DNA of 64,000 bases from Allobosea sp. CRIB-10 (GTDB lineage: Bacteria > Pseudomonadota > Alphaproteobacteria > Rhizobiales > Beijerinckiaceae): positions 1-64,000 of the forward strand of contig NZ_FOKP01000020.1 of assembly GCF_900112185.1 (NCBI RefSeq). Direction: 5' to 3'. Under the pieces are notes generated by a model that saw only the letters and a list, made by a program, of their open reading frames with translations, was not told the origin of the DNA and did no database searches. Shown one piece after another: positions 16,477-24,711 of this stretch (position 1 is its first letter; every line of letters starts with the position of its first letter). A program made the translations under genes and the position numbers.

Positions 16477-16519
16477 CCTCAGTTCTTGCTCTTGTCGACC
16501 AGGGCCTTCGCCTTGATCC
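16477..16519. repeat. Genuine ilvC 3' end (copy 2 of the 43-base repeat)
   Basis: This is the functional 3' end of ilvC, encoding the last 12 residues and the stop. It matches 16382-16424 with a single difference that changes Ser to Thr in the duplicate. Confidence 0.85.
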
Positions 16520-17498
16520 ACGGCATCATGTCGCGCAGCTTGGCGCCGACTTCCTCGATCGGATGGGCGGCGTAGCGGGCGCGGGTCGCCTTGAACGAGG
16601 TTTGGTTGACCTTGTTCTCCAGCATCCAGTCGCGGGTGAACTTGCCCGACTGGATGTCGCTGAGCACGCGCTTCATCTCGGCCTTGGTCTCGGAGGTGAT
16701 GATGCGCGGGCCGGTGACATACTCGCCATACTCGGCCGTATTCGAGATCGAGTAGTTCATGTTGGCGATGCCGCCCTCATAGATGAGGTCGACGATCAGC
16801 TTCACCTCGTGCAGGCACTCGAAATAGGCCATCTCGGGGGCGTAGCCGGCCTCGGTCAGCGTCTCGTAGCCAGCCTTGATCAGCTCGACCAGGCCGCCGC
16901 AGAGCACGACCTGCTCGCCGAACAGGTCGGTCTCGCACTCTTCCTTGAAGGTGGTCTCGATGATGCCGGCGCGGCCGCCGCCATTGGCCGAGGCGTAGGA
17001 GAGGCCGAGGTCATGGGCGTTGCCGGTCGCGTCCTGATGGATCGCGATCAGGGTCGGCACGCCGCCGCCGCGCTGATACTCGGAGCGGACGGTGTGGCCC
17101 GGGCCCTTCGGCGCGACCATCAGCACGTCGAGGTCCTTGCGCGGCTCGATCAGGTTGAAATGGACGTTGAGGCCGTGCGCGAACAGAAGGGCGGCGCCCT
17201 CCTTCATGTTGGCGTGCAGCTCGTCGCGATAGATGTCGCCCTGCAGCTCGTCGGGGGTCAGCATCATCATGATGTCGGAGACCTTGGCGGCCTCGGACGG
17301 GGTCATGACCTTGAAGCCGGCCTCTTCGGCCTTCTTGCGGGTGGCCGAGCCGGCCTTCAGCGCGATGATGACGTCCTTGACGCCGGAATCGCGCAGGTTG
17401 AGCGCATGGGCATGGCCCTGGCTGCCGTAGCCGACGATGCAGACCTTCTTGCCCTTGATCAGGTTGATGTCGGCGTCGCGATCGTAATAAACGCGCAT
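16479..17498 (-). CDS. ilvC: Ketol-acid reductoisomerase IlvC
   Basis: A 339-residue class I ketol-acid reductoisomerase, the NADPH-dependent second step of valine, leucine and isoleucine synthesis. The N-terminal GYGSQGHAHALNL (residues 23-35) is the dinucleotide-binding loop. The C-terminal knotted domain contains the Mg-binding Glu residues (FECLHEVKLIVDLIYEGG). The length matches the short bacterial form. ATG 17498 is preceded by AAGGAAGGA. A TetR gene lies 35 bases upstream on the same strand, and the 3' end is duplicated downstream. Confidence 0.97.
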   Translation of the reverse strand: MRVYYDRDADINLIKGKKVCIVGYGSQGHAHALNLRDSGVKDVIIALKAGSATRKKAEEAGFKVMTPSEAAKVSDIMMMLTPDELQGDIYRDELHANMKEGAALLFAHGLNVHFNLIEPRKDLDVLMVAPKGPGHTVRSEYQRGGGVPTLIAIHQDATGNAHDLGLSYASANGGGRAGIIETTFKEECETDLFGEQVVLCGGLVELIKAGYETLTEAGYAPEMAYFECLHEVKLIVDLIYEGGIANMNYSISNTAEYGEYVTGPRIITSETKAEMKRVLSDIQSGKFTRDWMLENKVNQTSFKATRARYAAHPIEEVGAKLRDMMPWIKAKALVDKSKN

Positions 17499-17532
17499 TG
17501 GATGCGTCCTTCCTTGGGTTGATCTCTTGGCT

Positions 17533-18183
17533 TCAGGCTTTCGGTGCGGTGTTCGGCCGCCCGTGAAGATTGAGGAACTGGTCGGTGGCCCGGGCTGCGT
17601 CGCGCTGGATCTCGGCCTTGCCGGCGACGAGCGCGTCGCCCAGCAGCAGCCTGATCTGGACGTCGCGGCCGACCAGACCGAAAAAGGTCCGGAACGCCGT
17701 CTCGGCATCGTCGAAATCGAGCAGCCCCGCGGCGCGACCGGCTTCCAGAACCGGCTTCAAGCGCTCGCCAATGGCGAAACGCCCGTTAGCCAGCACGATG
17801 CCGCCGAGATTGCTCTTTCCCGAGGCAGCATGGCCGATCGCGGCGCGATTGAGCGCGATCGAGGTCTGGCTCGTGATCACGCTCAGCCAGTTCTCGGCGA
17901 AATCCCGCAGGCTCTTGCGCAGCGTCGCCGCATCGAGCGCCTGACGATCATAGTTGTCGGCTCGGACCTTCGAGGCCTGCCACTGCACGGTCGCGGTCAA
18001 CAGGCCGTCGCGGTCGCCGAACCATTTGTACAGCGTCTCCTTCGAGCAGCTCGCCCGCCGCGCCACTGCGGTCATGGTGAGCTGGTCGCCCTGCTCCACC
18101 ATCAGCGCGAGCACAGCGTCGAGCACGGCCTGCTGCCGCTCGCTCAGCGCTTCGCCTTGGCTATGGGTCGCAATGTCGCTCAT
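17533..18183 (-). CDS. TetR/AcrR family regulator upstream of ilvC
   Basis: A 216-residue regulator. The HTH is at about residues 30-62 (LTMTAVARRASCSKETLYKW). The C-terminal half is an effector/dimer domain of the AefR-like type. It is 35 bases upstream of ilvC on the same strand, so it may be cotranscribed with ilvC or control it. A perfect 6-3-6 dyad stands 14 bases before its start, suggesting autoregulation. The ligand is unknown. Confidence 0.9.
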   Translation of the reverse strand: MSDIATHSQGEALSERQQAVLDAVLALMVEQGDQLTMTAVARRASCSKETLYKWFGDRDGLLTATVQWQASKVRADNYDRQALDAATLRKSLRDFAENWLSVITSQTSIALNRAAIGHAASGKSNLGGIVLANGRFAIGERLKPVLEAGRAAGLLDFDDAETAFRTFFGLVGRDVQIRLLLGDALVAGKAEIQRDAARATDQFLNLHGRPNTAPKA

Positions 18184-18196
18184 CGATCCGGAGAGT

Positions 18197-18211
18197 ACCG
18201 TACGTTACGGT
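18197..18211. promoter_or_regulatory. Probable TetR operator, ACCGTA-CGT-TACGGT
   Basis: A perfect inverted repeat with 6-base arms and a 3-base spacer, 14 bases upstream of the TetR start codon. Its size and position fit an autoregulatory TetR-family operator. Confidence 0.62.
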
Positions 18212-18389
18212 TCTGGCATCTACCGCACGGCTTGCCGGGGCGCAAGGGTGTGCTGGAGAAATTTCATCGCATCTATGGCGCCGCCAGGGCACCTATATCT
18301 GGCGGTCTGGATTTTCGCGCGGACTTTGCACGCCTCGACCGTTGGCGGGCTGCGATAGACGGCAAGCCGGAATTTGGCTACGGTAGCGT

Positions 18390-18402
18390 GAGGTAATACC
18401 TC
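18390..18402. promoter_or_regulatory. Dyad before the ParD-like antitoxin, GAGGTA-A-TACCTC
   Basis: A perfect 13-base dyad centred about 25 bases before the antitoxin ATG. It overlaps TAATAC, a good -10 candidate. Antitoxins of ribbon-helix-helix type normally repress their own promoter through such a site. Confidence 0.55.
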
Positions 18403-18420
18403 TTATTGGAGTGCAGGCAC

Positions 18421-18699
18421 ATGGCGGCAGTCACTTCGATCAAACTCGACGATGAGCTGAAAGGCCGCGTGCAGAACTTGGCCGCAGCGCGTCGCCGTAC
18501 CTCGCATTGGATCATGCGCGAGGCGATCGCGCAGTATGTCGAGCGCGAGGAGAAGCGAGAAGCCCTGCGCCAGGACACCCTCAAGGCTTGGGAGGACTTC
18601 CAGGCGACCGGACTACATGCAACCGCCGAAGAGGTCGAGACATGGCTGTCGAGCTGGGGAACTGACAACGAGTTGCCTGCGCCCGAATGCCACGAGTAA
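18421..18699 (+). CDS. Ribbon-helix-helix antitoxin (CopG/ParD-like)
   Basis: A 92-residue protein with an N-terminal ribbon-helix-helix: strand TSIKLDDELKGRVQNLAAAR, then helix TSHWIMREAIAQYVEREE. The acidic C-terminal region should wrap the toxin. ATG 18421 follows a GGAG; a TTG five codons upstream is less likely. Its 3' end overlaps the toxin gene by 13 bases, as usual for type II modules. A dyad lies upstream. Confidence 0.86.
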   Translation: MAAVTSIKLDDELKGRVQNLAAARRRTSHWIMREAIAQYVEREEKREALRQDTLKAWEDFQATGLHATAEEVETWLSSWGTDNELPAPECHE

Positions 18700-18977
18700 T
18701 TTTCGCCCCGGCCGCGATCCGCGACCTCGAACGGCTCCGAGCATTCTTGCGGCCCAAGAATCCGTCGGCTGCAAAACGAGCGGCCGAGGCGATCGTCCGG
18801 GGCGTCCAGGCGCTCGGCACGCATCCCCATATGGGCCGGCTCCTCGAAGACCTGTCCGAGGAACACCGGGAATGGATCATAGATTTCGGTGATAGCGGAT
18901 ATCTGGTCCGTTATCGTATCGACGAGCACGCCGTGACGATCCTTGCCGTGCGGCACCAAAAAGAAGCGGGATGTTGA
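18687..18977 (+). CDS. RelE/ParE family toxin
   Basis: A 96-residue ParE/RelE-fold protein (VIFAPAAIRDLERLRAFLRP near the start, then GRLLEDLSEEHREWIIDFGD and YLVRYRIDEHAVTILAVRH). The C-terminal AVRHQKEAG pattern is that of ParE-type toxins, which act on DNA gyrase, though RelE-type mRNA cleavage cannot be excluded. It starts inside the antitoxin gene (13-base overlap). Confidence 0.86.
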   Translation: MPRVIFAPAAIRDLERLRAFLRPKNPSAAKRAAEAIVRGVQALGTHPHMGRLLEDLSEEHREWIIDFGDSGYLVRYRIDEHAVTILAVRHQKEAGC

Positions 18978-19048
18978 AGGCCTTTTCCACGCGGAAATCC
19001 GGACAGCCCTCTATCTGCCCCGCGAGTGCCACCGAGCCGGAGCGACGA

Positions 19049-19603
19049 ATGACCCAGCCTACCCCGCCAGCCGCCGCCGACGTCCTCGCCTTCTGGCGGC
19101 AGGCCGGTCCGGACAAATGGTTCGCCAAGGACGATGCCTTCGACGCCGAGATCGCCAGGCGCTTCCGGCCACTGTTCGATGCGGCCGCGCGCGGCGCGCT
19201 GTCGGATTGGGAGGAGACTCCGGAGGGCGTCTATGCGTTGCTGGTCCTGCTCGATCAGTTCCCGCGCAATCTCAATCGCGGCTCGGCCCATGCCTTCGCC
19301 GCCGACCCGCTGGCGCGCGAGGTCGCCGGGCACGCGATCGCGCGCGGCTTCGACGAGGTCTTCGAGAACCCGGAACGCCGCTTCCTCTATATGCCGTTCA
19401 TGCACTCCGAGGATCTTGCGGACCAGGAACGCTGCGTCGCCTTGAGCAAGGCTTCGGGCGATGACGACTCGACCAAATACGCCATCATCCACCGCGACAT
19501 CATCCGCGATTTCGGCCGCTTCCCGCATCGCAACGCCGTCCTCGGCCGAGAGAGCTCGGCCGAGGAGCAGCGCTTCCTCGAAGACGGCGGCTTCAGCGGT
19601 TGA
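19049..19603 (+). CDS. DUF924 family protein
   Basis: A 184-residue protein of the DUF924 family, helical and TPR-like. The hallmark segments are VLAFWRQAGPDKWFAKDDAF, LLVLLDQFPRNLNRGSA and LYMPFMHSEDL, then RFPHRNAVLGR. Its biochemical role is not established. The ATG at 19049 follows GGAGCGACGA. It is tail-to-tail with the HAD gene, the two stops being adjacent. Confidence 0.88.
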   Translation: MTQPTPPAAADVLAFWRQAGPDKWFAKDDAFDAEIARRFRPLFDAAARGALSDWEETPEGVYALLVLLDQFPRNLNRGSAHAFAADPLAREVAGHAIARGFDEVFENPERRFLYMPFMHSEDLADQERCVALSKASGDDDSTKYAIIHRDIIRDFGRFPHRNAVLGRESSAEEQRFLEDGGFSG

Positions 19604-20329
19604 TCAGCCTTTGACCGCTTTCCGGTGAGCCTCGGCCAGCTCGGCCATGCTCTTGAAATGTAAGTCGACCTTCGGCTGGTTGGCGGGCACCTGCGTCGCT
19701 CCGCTGCCGGCCATGCCGAAGCGCCGGTCGATCCAGGCGCGCGCCAGCCCGGCCCGCTCGGCCGGGACATGGTCATGGAACAGGCTCTGCGCCGTGTGCA
19801 GCACTTGGCTCGCCTTGAGGCCGAGATCGGCGTCCAGATGCGCCAGCAGATGCGCGAAGTTGCGCGGGTCGGGCTTGTAGGAGCCGATATCCTCGGCGGT
19901 ATGGATCGCATCGAAGGTCACGCCGAGCTTGCGGTTGCTGGCCGCGAAGCTCGTCCGATCGACATTGGAGAGGATGACGAGCCTGTAGTGCCGCTTGAGA
20001 TAGGCGAGCGCCTCGGCGGAATCCGGGAAGGCCGGCCAATCCGGCACCGAGCCGCCGAAGCGCTCGTTGAGGTCAGCGTGGATATTGACGCCAAGCTCCT
20101 TGGCGAGGCGGGCATGGACGGCAGCGAGCAGCGTCGAATAGCGCAGCGACGGCCCGGCCTCCTCCAGTTCGCTCTCGATTTTGCCGAAGCGCGCCAGCGC
20201 CTCCTCGCGCTCGATCTGGAGTCGGCCGGCGCTGATCAGCGGCTGCAGCGCGTTCCAGATGCCGGTCTCCCAGTCGATCAGCGTGCCGTAGCAATCGAAG
20301 GTCAGAACCTTGAAATCGGTGAGTTTCAT
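19604..20329 (-). CDS. Haloacid dehalogenase type II (HAD superfamily)
   Basis: A 241-residue HAD hydrolase. Motif I is FDCYGTLIDW with nucleophile D12, motif II is LVILSNVDR, and the C-terminal acidic motif is SYKPDPRNF with LFHDHVPAERAG. The DCYGTL-DW signature is that of L-2-haloacid dehalogenases, although many relatives act on other substrates. No transporter or regulator for haloacids is adjacent, so the physiological substrate is open. Confidence 0.88.
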   Translation of the reverse strand: MKLTDFKVLTFDCYGTLIDWETGIWNALQPLISAGRLQIEREEALARFGKIESELEEAGPSLRYSTLLAAVHARLAKELGVNIHADLNERFGGSVPDWPAFPDSAEALAYLKRHYRLVILSNVDRTSFAASNRKLGVTFDAIHTAEDIGSYKPDPRNFAHLLAHLDADLGLKASQVLHTAQSLFHDHVPAERAGLARAWIDRRFGMAGSGATQVPANQPKVDLHFKSMAELAEAHRKAVKG

Positions 20330-20427
20330 CGCAGGTGGTCCTCATGATGCGGAGTTGCATCGACCTTAGCGACCGCACCCACCGCCGTGATGAGGCGAAA
20401 CTCCGAACGGTTTGACCGAAGCTGCGC

Positions 20428-21168
20428 TTATCGGCTCCGGCTCGCGGCGCGGAACTCCGACGGCGTCAGGCCGAAGCGCCGCCTGAACTGCCGGTTGAAG
20501 GACGAGGCGTTCTGGTAGCCGAGACCGTAGGCGATCTCCGAGACCGGCAGCGCCGTCTTGACCAGCAGCTCGGCGGCCTCGTCGAACAGCCGGGTCAGTT
20601 GCGCTTGCTTCGGCGACTGCCCCGTGGTTGCTCGGAACAACGCGTGGAACCGGCTCTGGCCGAGACCGGCCGTCCGCGCCATCTCCGCGACGCTCCCCGC
20701 CCCGCCATGGCTGGCGACGTCGACGACCCGGCCTTCCGCGCGCGACAATGGCCGGGGCGCGGCGGTCGGCTGGATCAGTTGCAGCCCCGCCATGGCCATC
20801 CGCGCAGCATCGCTCGGCCGGCAGGCCCCGGCTTCGACCTCGGCGCCGACCTGGCGGAACATCCGCCACAGCCAGGGCTCGACCCGCGTCAGCGATGGCA
20901 CGAGGTCGCGCAGCAGCGCCGGCTCGGCCTCGCCGGCGAAAGCTCCCGCCTCGACATCGAGGATGAGCATGCTGCAATCGCTCGTCGGCTCGAAATCATG
21001 CTCGTGCTCGCGCGGGATGATCGCGACGCAGTTGCTCGACACGACGCTGCGATGCCCCTCGACATCGAGCCGCATCGCACCCTGCATCGGCAGCAGGACC
21101 TGGCTGTAGCCGTGGCGGTGGCGGTCGCGACCGCGATAGCTGCGGAGTTCGAGATGGATCGACATCAT
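20428..21168 (-). CDS. AraC family transcriptional regulator
   Basis: A 246-residue regulator. The N-terminal half is a cupin-like sensing domain (HRHGYSQVLLPMQGAMRLDV). The C-terminal 100 residues hold the two HTH motifs (SVAEMARTAGLGQSRFHALF and VSEIAYGLGYQNASSFNRQF, then RRRFGLTPSEFR). It lies downstream of the FAD monooxygenase and the 72-residue membrane protein on the same strand, so it might control them. The effector is unknown. Confidence 0.92.
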   Translation of the reverse strand: MMSIHLELRSYRGRDRHRHGYSQVLLPMQGAMRLDVEGHRSVVSSNCVAIIPREHEHDFEPTSDCSMLILDVEAGAFAGEAEPALLRDLVPSLTRVEPWLWRMFRQVGAEVEAGACRPSDAARMAMAGLQLIQPTAAPRPLSRAEGRVVDVASHGGAGSVAEMARTAGLGQSRFHALFRATTGQSPKQAQLTRLFDEAAELLVKTALPVSEIAYGLGYQNASSFNRQFRRRFGLTPSEFRAASRSR

Positions 21169-21232
21169 CCACTCATGCGCAAGAGGTCATGCCGCGCATT
21201 TGCCGCCGATCGGCGCAGGCGATCAAGAGCCC

Positions 21233-21451
21233 TCAGCCGCCGGCCGCCTGCTGCGCCACGAACCGTTGCAGGAAAATCGCCGCCACCGTCAGTACGAAAC
21301 CGGCCCACCAGAGCGGCGAGCGCAGGCTCTTGCCCGATCCGAGCGGCTCGGCTTCGGCCTTGCCGGTCAGGCGCTGATAGATCGGCCAGGCGAAGCAGGC
21401 GAAGCCGATGGCGCCGAGGCCGAGCGAGATTTCATTCAGTCCGATCGTCAC
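21233..21451 (-). CDS. Small two-helix membrane protein
   Basis: A 72-residue protein with two hydrophobic helices (ISLGLGAIGFACFAWPIYQR and LWWAGFVLTVAAIFLQRFV) joined by a polar linker. Its GTG start overlaps the stop of the FAD monooxygenase gene as GTGA, a strong sign that it is translated. Family and role are not recognised. Confidence 0.72.
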   Translation of the reverse strand: MTIGLNEISLGLGAIGFACFAWPIYQRLTGKAEAEPLGSGKSLRSPLWWAGFVLTVAAIFLQRFVAQQAAGG

Positions 21452-22722
21452 CGCTCCGCCCCCTCGCCGGCGAGCGCCGGTCGATCGCTTTCAGCAGCAA
21501 TCGCCGGTTCCTTCAACCCCAGCCTTCGCAAGGGATCGCCGATCAGTCCCGACACCAGCAACGCCAGCATCCGGTCGATGCCCGGCAGCCGCGCCAATGG
21601 CGGCACCACGCGGTCGCGGATCAACGGCAACATGGCGCTGTCCGACTGGTAGAACGGCGTGAACATCCGGCTCGCCGCCTGATAGAGCCGCACATGCCAG
21701 CGGCGGAGCTGGGCATAGCGGCGCAGCGCGGCGTCGAGATCGACGGTATCATCGAGCGCCACCGCCAGCGCATAGGCGTCGAGCAGGGCCATGTTCGCCC
21801 CCTGCCCCAGTTGCGGGCTGGTCGAATGCGCGGCGTCGCCGATGAAGGCGATCCGCCGGCCACGAGGCAGCGGCAGCGTCTGGTGGCGATAGCTCGCGAA
21901 GGTCAGCTGCTCCGGCGCGACGATATGCGCGAGCAGCGGCGCGGCCGCCGGCCAGATCCGCTCGACCTCGGCTTTCCAGGCCGCTAGCCCGGCCTTGCAC
22001 CAGGCATCGAGCGCATCCGCCTTCAGGCTCCAGAATAGCGCCGCCTGCGGCTCCGGCTCCTCGCCATGACGTCCGATTGGCAACACGCCGACCATCACGC
22101 TGGCGCGGCGATAGCGCTGTTCGAGCACGTGACGATCGAAGTCGGTCCCGGCGAGCGGGACATTGGCCCAGAGTGCGCCATAGCTGAGGGGCGTATGGGT
22201 CACCGGGCGAGCGGCATGGCCAAGCAGAGCTGAGCGGGTTCCTGACGCATCGACGACGAGATCGAACGGCCGCAGGCGGCGACCGCCCGCGGCGATCAAC
22301 GAGACCTTGCCGCCAGCAGAGGCATCGACGTCGCTGACCTCGACCCCGGTCTCGATCGCGACAGTTCGCTTCTGCACGGAAGCGAACAGCGCCTCGAACA
22401 GCGCCGCGCGATGGATGCCGACGCCGAAGCGCTCGCGCTTCAGTGCGGCGTAGCGCACATCGAGCACCACCGAGTGTGTGGTGGCATTCAGACCGAACAA
22501 CCGATCGATCCGGCTGCCAGTGGCGATCAGCGTACCGGCCAGGCCGAGTTCGTTCAGAACGGCGAGCCCGCTCGGCTGGAGGATCAGGCCGGAGCCGAGC
22601 GGCTGTGGCTCGTTGAAGCGCTCGACCAGCGTGACGGTGTGGCCAGCGCGTTCGAGCAGCAGCGCGGCCGCCAGCCCGGCGGTTCCGCACCCGATGATCG
22701 CGATCGAAAGGCTGCGACTCAT
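21448..22722 (-). CDS. FAD-dependent aromatic/UbiH-like monooxygenase
   Basis: A 424-residue flavoprotein. The N-terminal Rossmann motif is IIGCGTAGLAAALLLERAGH and the second FAD motif is FIGDAAHSTSPQLGQGANMA, placing it in the PHBH/UbiH class A monooxygenase family. The mid-region LVVDASGTRSALLGHA matches the DG motif area. The substrate is unknown. A two-helix membrane protein follows with a GTGA overlap, and ilvN ends 20 bases upstream. Confidence 0.88.
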   Translation of the reverse strand: MSRSLSIAIIGCGTAGLAAALLLERAGHTVTLVERFNEPQPLGSGLILQPSGLAVLNELGLAGTLIATGSRIDRLFGLNATTHSVVLDVRYAALKRERFGVGIHRAALFEALFASVQKRTVAIETGVEVSDVDASAGGKVSLIAAGGRRLRPFDLVVDASGTRSALLGHAARPVTHTPLSYGALWANVPLAGTDFDRHVLEQRYRRASVMVGVLPIGRHGEEPEPQAALFWSLKADALDAWCKAGLAAWKAEVERIWPAAAPLLAHIVAPEQLTFASYRHQTLPLPRGRRIAFIGDAAHSTSPQLGQGANMALLDAYALAVALDDTVDLDAALRRYAQLRRWHVRLYQAASRMFTPFYQSDSAMLPLIRDRVVPPLARLPGIDRMLALLVSGLIGDPLRRLGLKEPAIAAESDRPALAGEGAER

Positions 22723-22742
22723 GCCGCAACCAATCTAGCGAG

Positions 22743-23279
22743 CTACATCGCCTCCGGGCCGCGGCTCATCGCCGCGATGCCGGTGCGCGAGACTTCGGTC
22801 AGGCCGACCACGGTCATCAGCTTGATGAAGCGTTCGATCTCCTCGGTCGCGCCGGTGAGCTCGAAGACGAAGGAGGTCAGCGTCGCATCGAGCGTGCGCG
22901 CGCCGAAGGCCGCGGCGAGCCGCATCGCCTCGACGCGGTGGTCACCTTTGCCGACGACCTTGAGCAGGCAGAGCTCGCGCTCGATCGCCTCGCCCTGAAG
23001 GGTGAGATCGACGACGCGATGAACCGGCACCAGCCGGTCGAGATGCGCCTTGATCTGGTCGATCACGCTCGCCGTGCCGGAGGTGACGACGGTGATGCGC
23101 GAGAGATGCTTCTCGTGCTCGGTCTCCGAGACGGTGAGGCTCTCGATGTTGTAGCCGCGGCCGGAGAACAGGCCGGCGATGCGGGCGAGAACGCCCGGCT
23201 CGTTGTCGACGATCACCGCCAAAGTGTGGCGGGCGATCGGCTGCGCAGTCGGGGCGCTGGGATAGTGCGTCGTGTTCAT
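22743..23279 (-). CDS. ilvN: Acetolactate synthase regulatory (small) subunit IlvN/IlvH
   Basis: A 178-residue regulatory subunit that binds valine and activates the IlvB catalytic subunit. The N-terminal ACT domain is clear (RHTLAVIVDNEPGVLARIAG, then GYNIESLTVSETE). The C-terminal domain is FELTGATEEIERFIKLMTVV. ATG 23279 overlaps the GST stop (ATGA). ilvB, usually adjacent, starts four kilobases upstream with a racemase, an AbrB/PIN module and a GST in between. Confidence 0.95.
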   Translation of the reverse strand: MNTTHYPSAPTAQPIARHTLAVIVDNEPGVLARIAGLFSGRGYNIESLTVSETEHEKHLSRITVVTSGTASVIDQIKAHLDRLVPVHRVVDLTLQGEAIERELCLLKVVGKGDHRVEAMRLAAAFGARTLDATLTSFVFELTGATEEIERFIKLMTVVGLTEVSRTGIAAMSRGPEAM

Positions 23280-23989
23280 GTCTGGGCTCGGCTTCGGCTG
23301 AGATTTGGACGGAAATCGGTGAGGACGGGCTCGTCGAGCTCGTCGACGGCTACGATCCAGGGCTCGGCCAGAGCGGCCTCGCGCCAGGCCTGGAAGCCAG
23401 CGGTGCCCTGTACCGCCTCGACATAGGCGGCGCTGACCGGATCGAGCGCGATCGAATAGGTGGTGAAGCGGGTCGCCACCGGCGCGAACATCGCATCGGC
23501 AGCGCTGAATTCCCCGAACAGGAAGTCGCCGCCCGCCCCGAAGCGCTGGCGCGCATCGCGCCAGATCTCGGTGATGCGGGCGATGTCGGCCGCGACCGCC
23601 TCGCCGCGATCGCGCGCCGGGTGGACCCAGGCGAGGTTCATCGGACAGGCGCCGCGCAAGGCGGTGAAGCTGGAGTGCATTTCGGCCGAGATCGAACGCG
23701 CCAGCGCCCGCGCCGGCTTGTCGCGCGGCCAGATCGGCAGCTCCGGATGGGCCTCGGCGATATATTCGATGATGGCGAGCGAATCCCAGACCGCGATCGC
23801 CCCGTCGACCAGCGAGGGCACCTTGCGGGCCGGCGTGTACTCGGCGACGGCGCGCTTCCAACCCGGATCGTCCATGGTCGGCCCGAACGGGATCAGCACT
23901 TCCTCGAACGGGATGCCGAACTGCTTGAGGACAAGCCAGGGCCGCAGCGACCAGGAGGAATGGGTCTTGTTGGCGATGATCAGCTTCAT
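23276..23989 (-). CDS. Glutathione S-transferase family protein
   Basis: A 237-residue GST. The N-terminal thioredoxin-like domain begins LIIANKTHSSWSLRPWLVLK and has the glutathione-site segment KVPSLVDGAIAVWDSLAIIE. The C-terminal part is all-helical. The SSWS-RPW start resembles a subgroup of bacterial GSTs of unknown substrate. It overlaps the PIN gene upstream and ilvN downstream, each by four bases. Confidence 0.9.
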   Translation of the reverse strand: MKLIIANKTHSSWSLRPWLVLKQFGIPFEEVLIPFGPTMDDPGWKRAVAEYTPARKVPSLVDGAIAVWDSLAIIEYIAEAHPELPIWPRDKPARALARSISAEMHSSFTALRGACPMNLAWVHPARDRGEAVAADIARITEIWRDARQRFGAGGDFLFGEFSAADAMFAPVATRFTTYSIALDPVSAAYVEAVQGTAGFQAWREAALAEPWIVAVDELDEPVLTDFRPNLSRSRAQT

Positions 23990-24375
23990 GGCGAGACGAC
24001 CGTCAGCTCAGGAAAGGTATGCTTGGCATTGGTCAATAAGGCACGGTCGAAACTGGCAAACGCCGCAACCGGACAGGTAGCAAGATGGATGGCATCGCCG
24101 AAATCGAGGCCGTCTTCATAGGCGCCAAGGATGGCGTCCAGGCGCGCTCCATCCTCAAGTTCGATCGCGTCGGTTTCGCCGAGTACACGGAGCGCCTCGA
24201 CAATCTGCGATTTCTTGAAACCGTAGACGGCGCGCAGCACCCACTCCGTTTCGAGCAGCACCGTGGATTGCACAAACCCCGATCGCTCCAGGATCAAGGC
24301 ACGCGCACGCACGACCGCATCCGGATCGTCCTCCGTGATGAGACGCACGACGATGTTGGTATCGAGCGCGATCAC
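23986..24375 (-). CDS. PIN domain ribonuclease (VapC-like toxin)
   Basis: A 129-residue PIN-domain protein. Acidic residues are seen in IALDTNIVVRL (D5), LLETEWVLR and LDFGDAIHLA, followed by the FASFDRAL segment. VapC-type toxins cleave tRNA or rRNA. The GTG start overlaps the stop of the AbrB-type antitoxin gene (GTGA), and the stop overlaps the GST start (ATGA). Confidence 0.88.
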   Translation of the reverse strand: MIALDTNIVVRLITEDDPDAVVRARALILERSGFVQSTVLLETEWVLRAVYGFKKSQIVEALRVLGETDAIELEDGARLDAILGAYEDGLDFGDAIHLATCPVAAFASFDRALLTNAKHTFPELTVVSP

Positions 24376-24647
24376 CGGTCCAGGCCCGACTTCCGCTTCC
24401 AGCGCTCGGCCATGGCCTGGTCGATACCCCTCTGCATATCCTCAAGCGTCTTCGGCGGCCCGTCATAGGGCAGGCAGCCGATCAGATCGTCGATGGTGTA
24501 GCGCTTGCGCGGGCTCTTCGGCGCAAGGAAGACGCCGCCGTCGCGCGCCGTCACCTCGAACTCGGTGCCGGGCGCCCAGCGCCCCTGCTCGCGAATGCTC
24601 TTGGGCAAGATCACCTGCCCCTTGGTGGACAGACGCGTCGTCGCCAT
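24372..24647 (-). CDS. AbrB/MazE-type antitoxin partner of the PIN toxin
   Basis: A 91-residue protein with an N-terminal swapped-hairpin AbrB domain (TRLSTKGQVILPKSIREQGR, then PGTEFEVTARDGGVFLAPKS) and a C-terminal toxin-binding tail. ATG 24647 gives the standard AbrB N-terminus; the frame stays open upstream but loses family character. Two GTAAGA direct repeats 11 bases apart lie just upstream. Confidence 0.87.
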   Translation of the reverse strand: MATTRLSTKGQVILPKSIREQGRWAPGTEFEVTARDGGVFLAPKSPRKRYTIDDLIGCLPYDGPPKTLEDMQRGIDQAMAERWKRKSGLDR

Positions 24648-24662
24648 CACCACTCCCCAAAA

Positions 24663-24679
24663 GTAAGACGATGGTAAGA
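24663..24679. promoter_or_regulatory. Direct repeats GTAAGA before the AbrB/PIN module
   Basis: GTAAGA occurs at 24663-24668 and again at 24674-24679, 11 bases apart, about one helical turn. The pair stands 16 bases before the antitoxin start. It is a candidate autoregulatory site and overlaps the likely promoter region. Confidence 0.45.
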
Positions 24680-24711
24680 TAACATCTCGCGCCGGCTTTC
24701 GCCACGGATCA

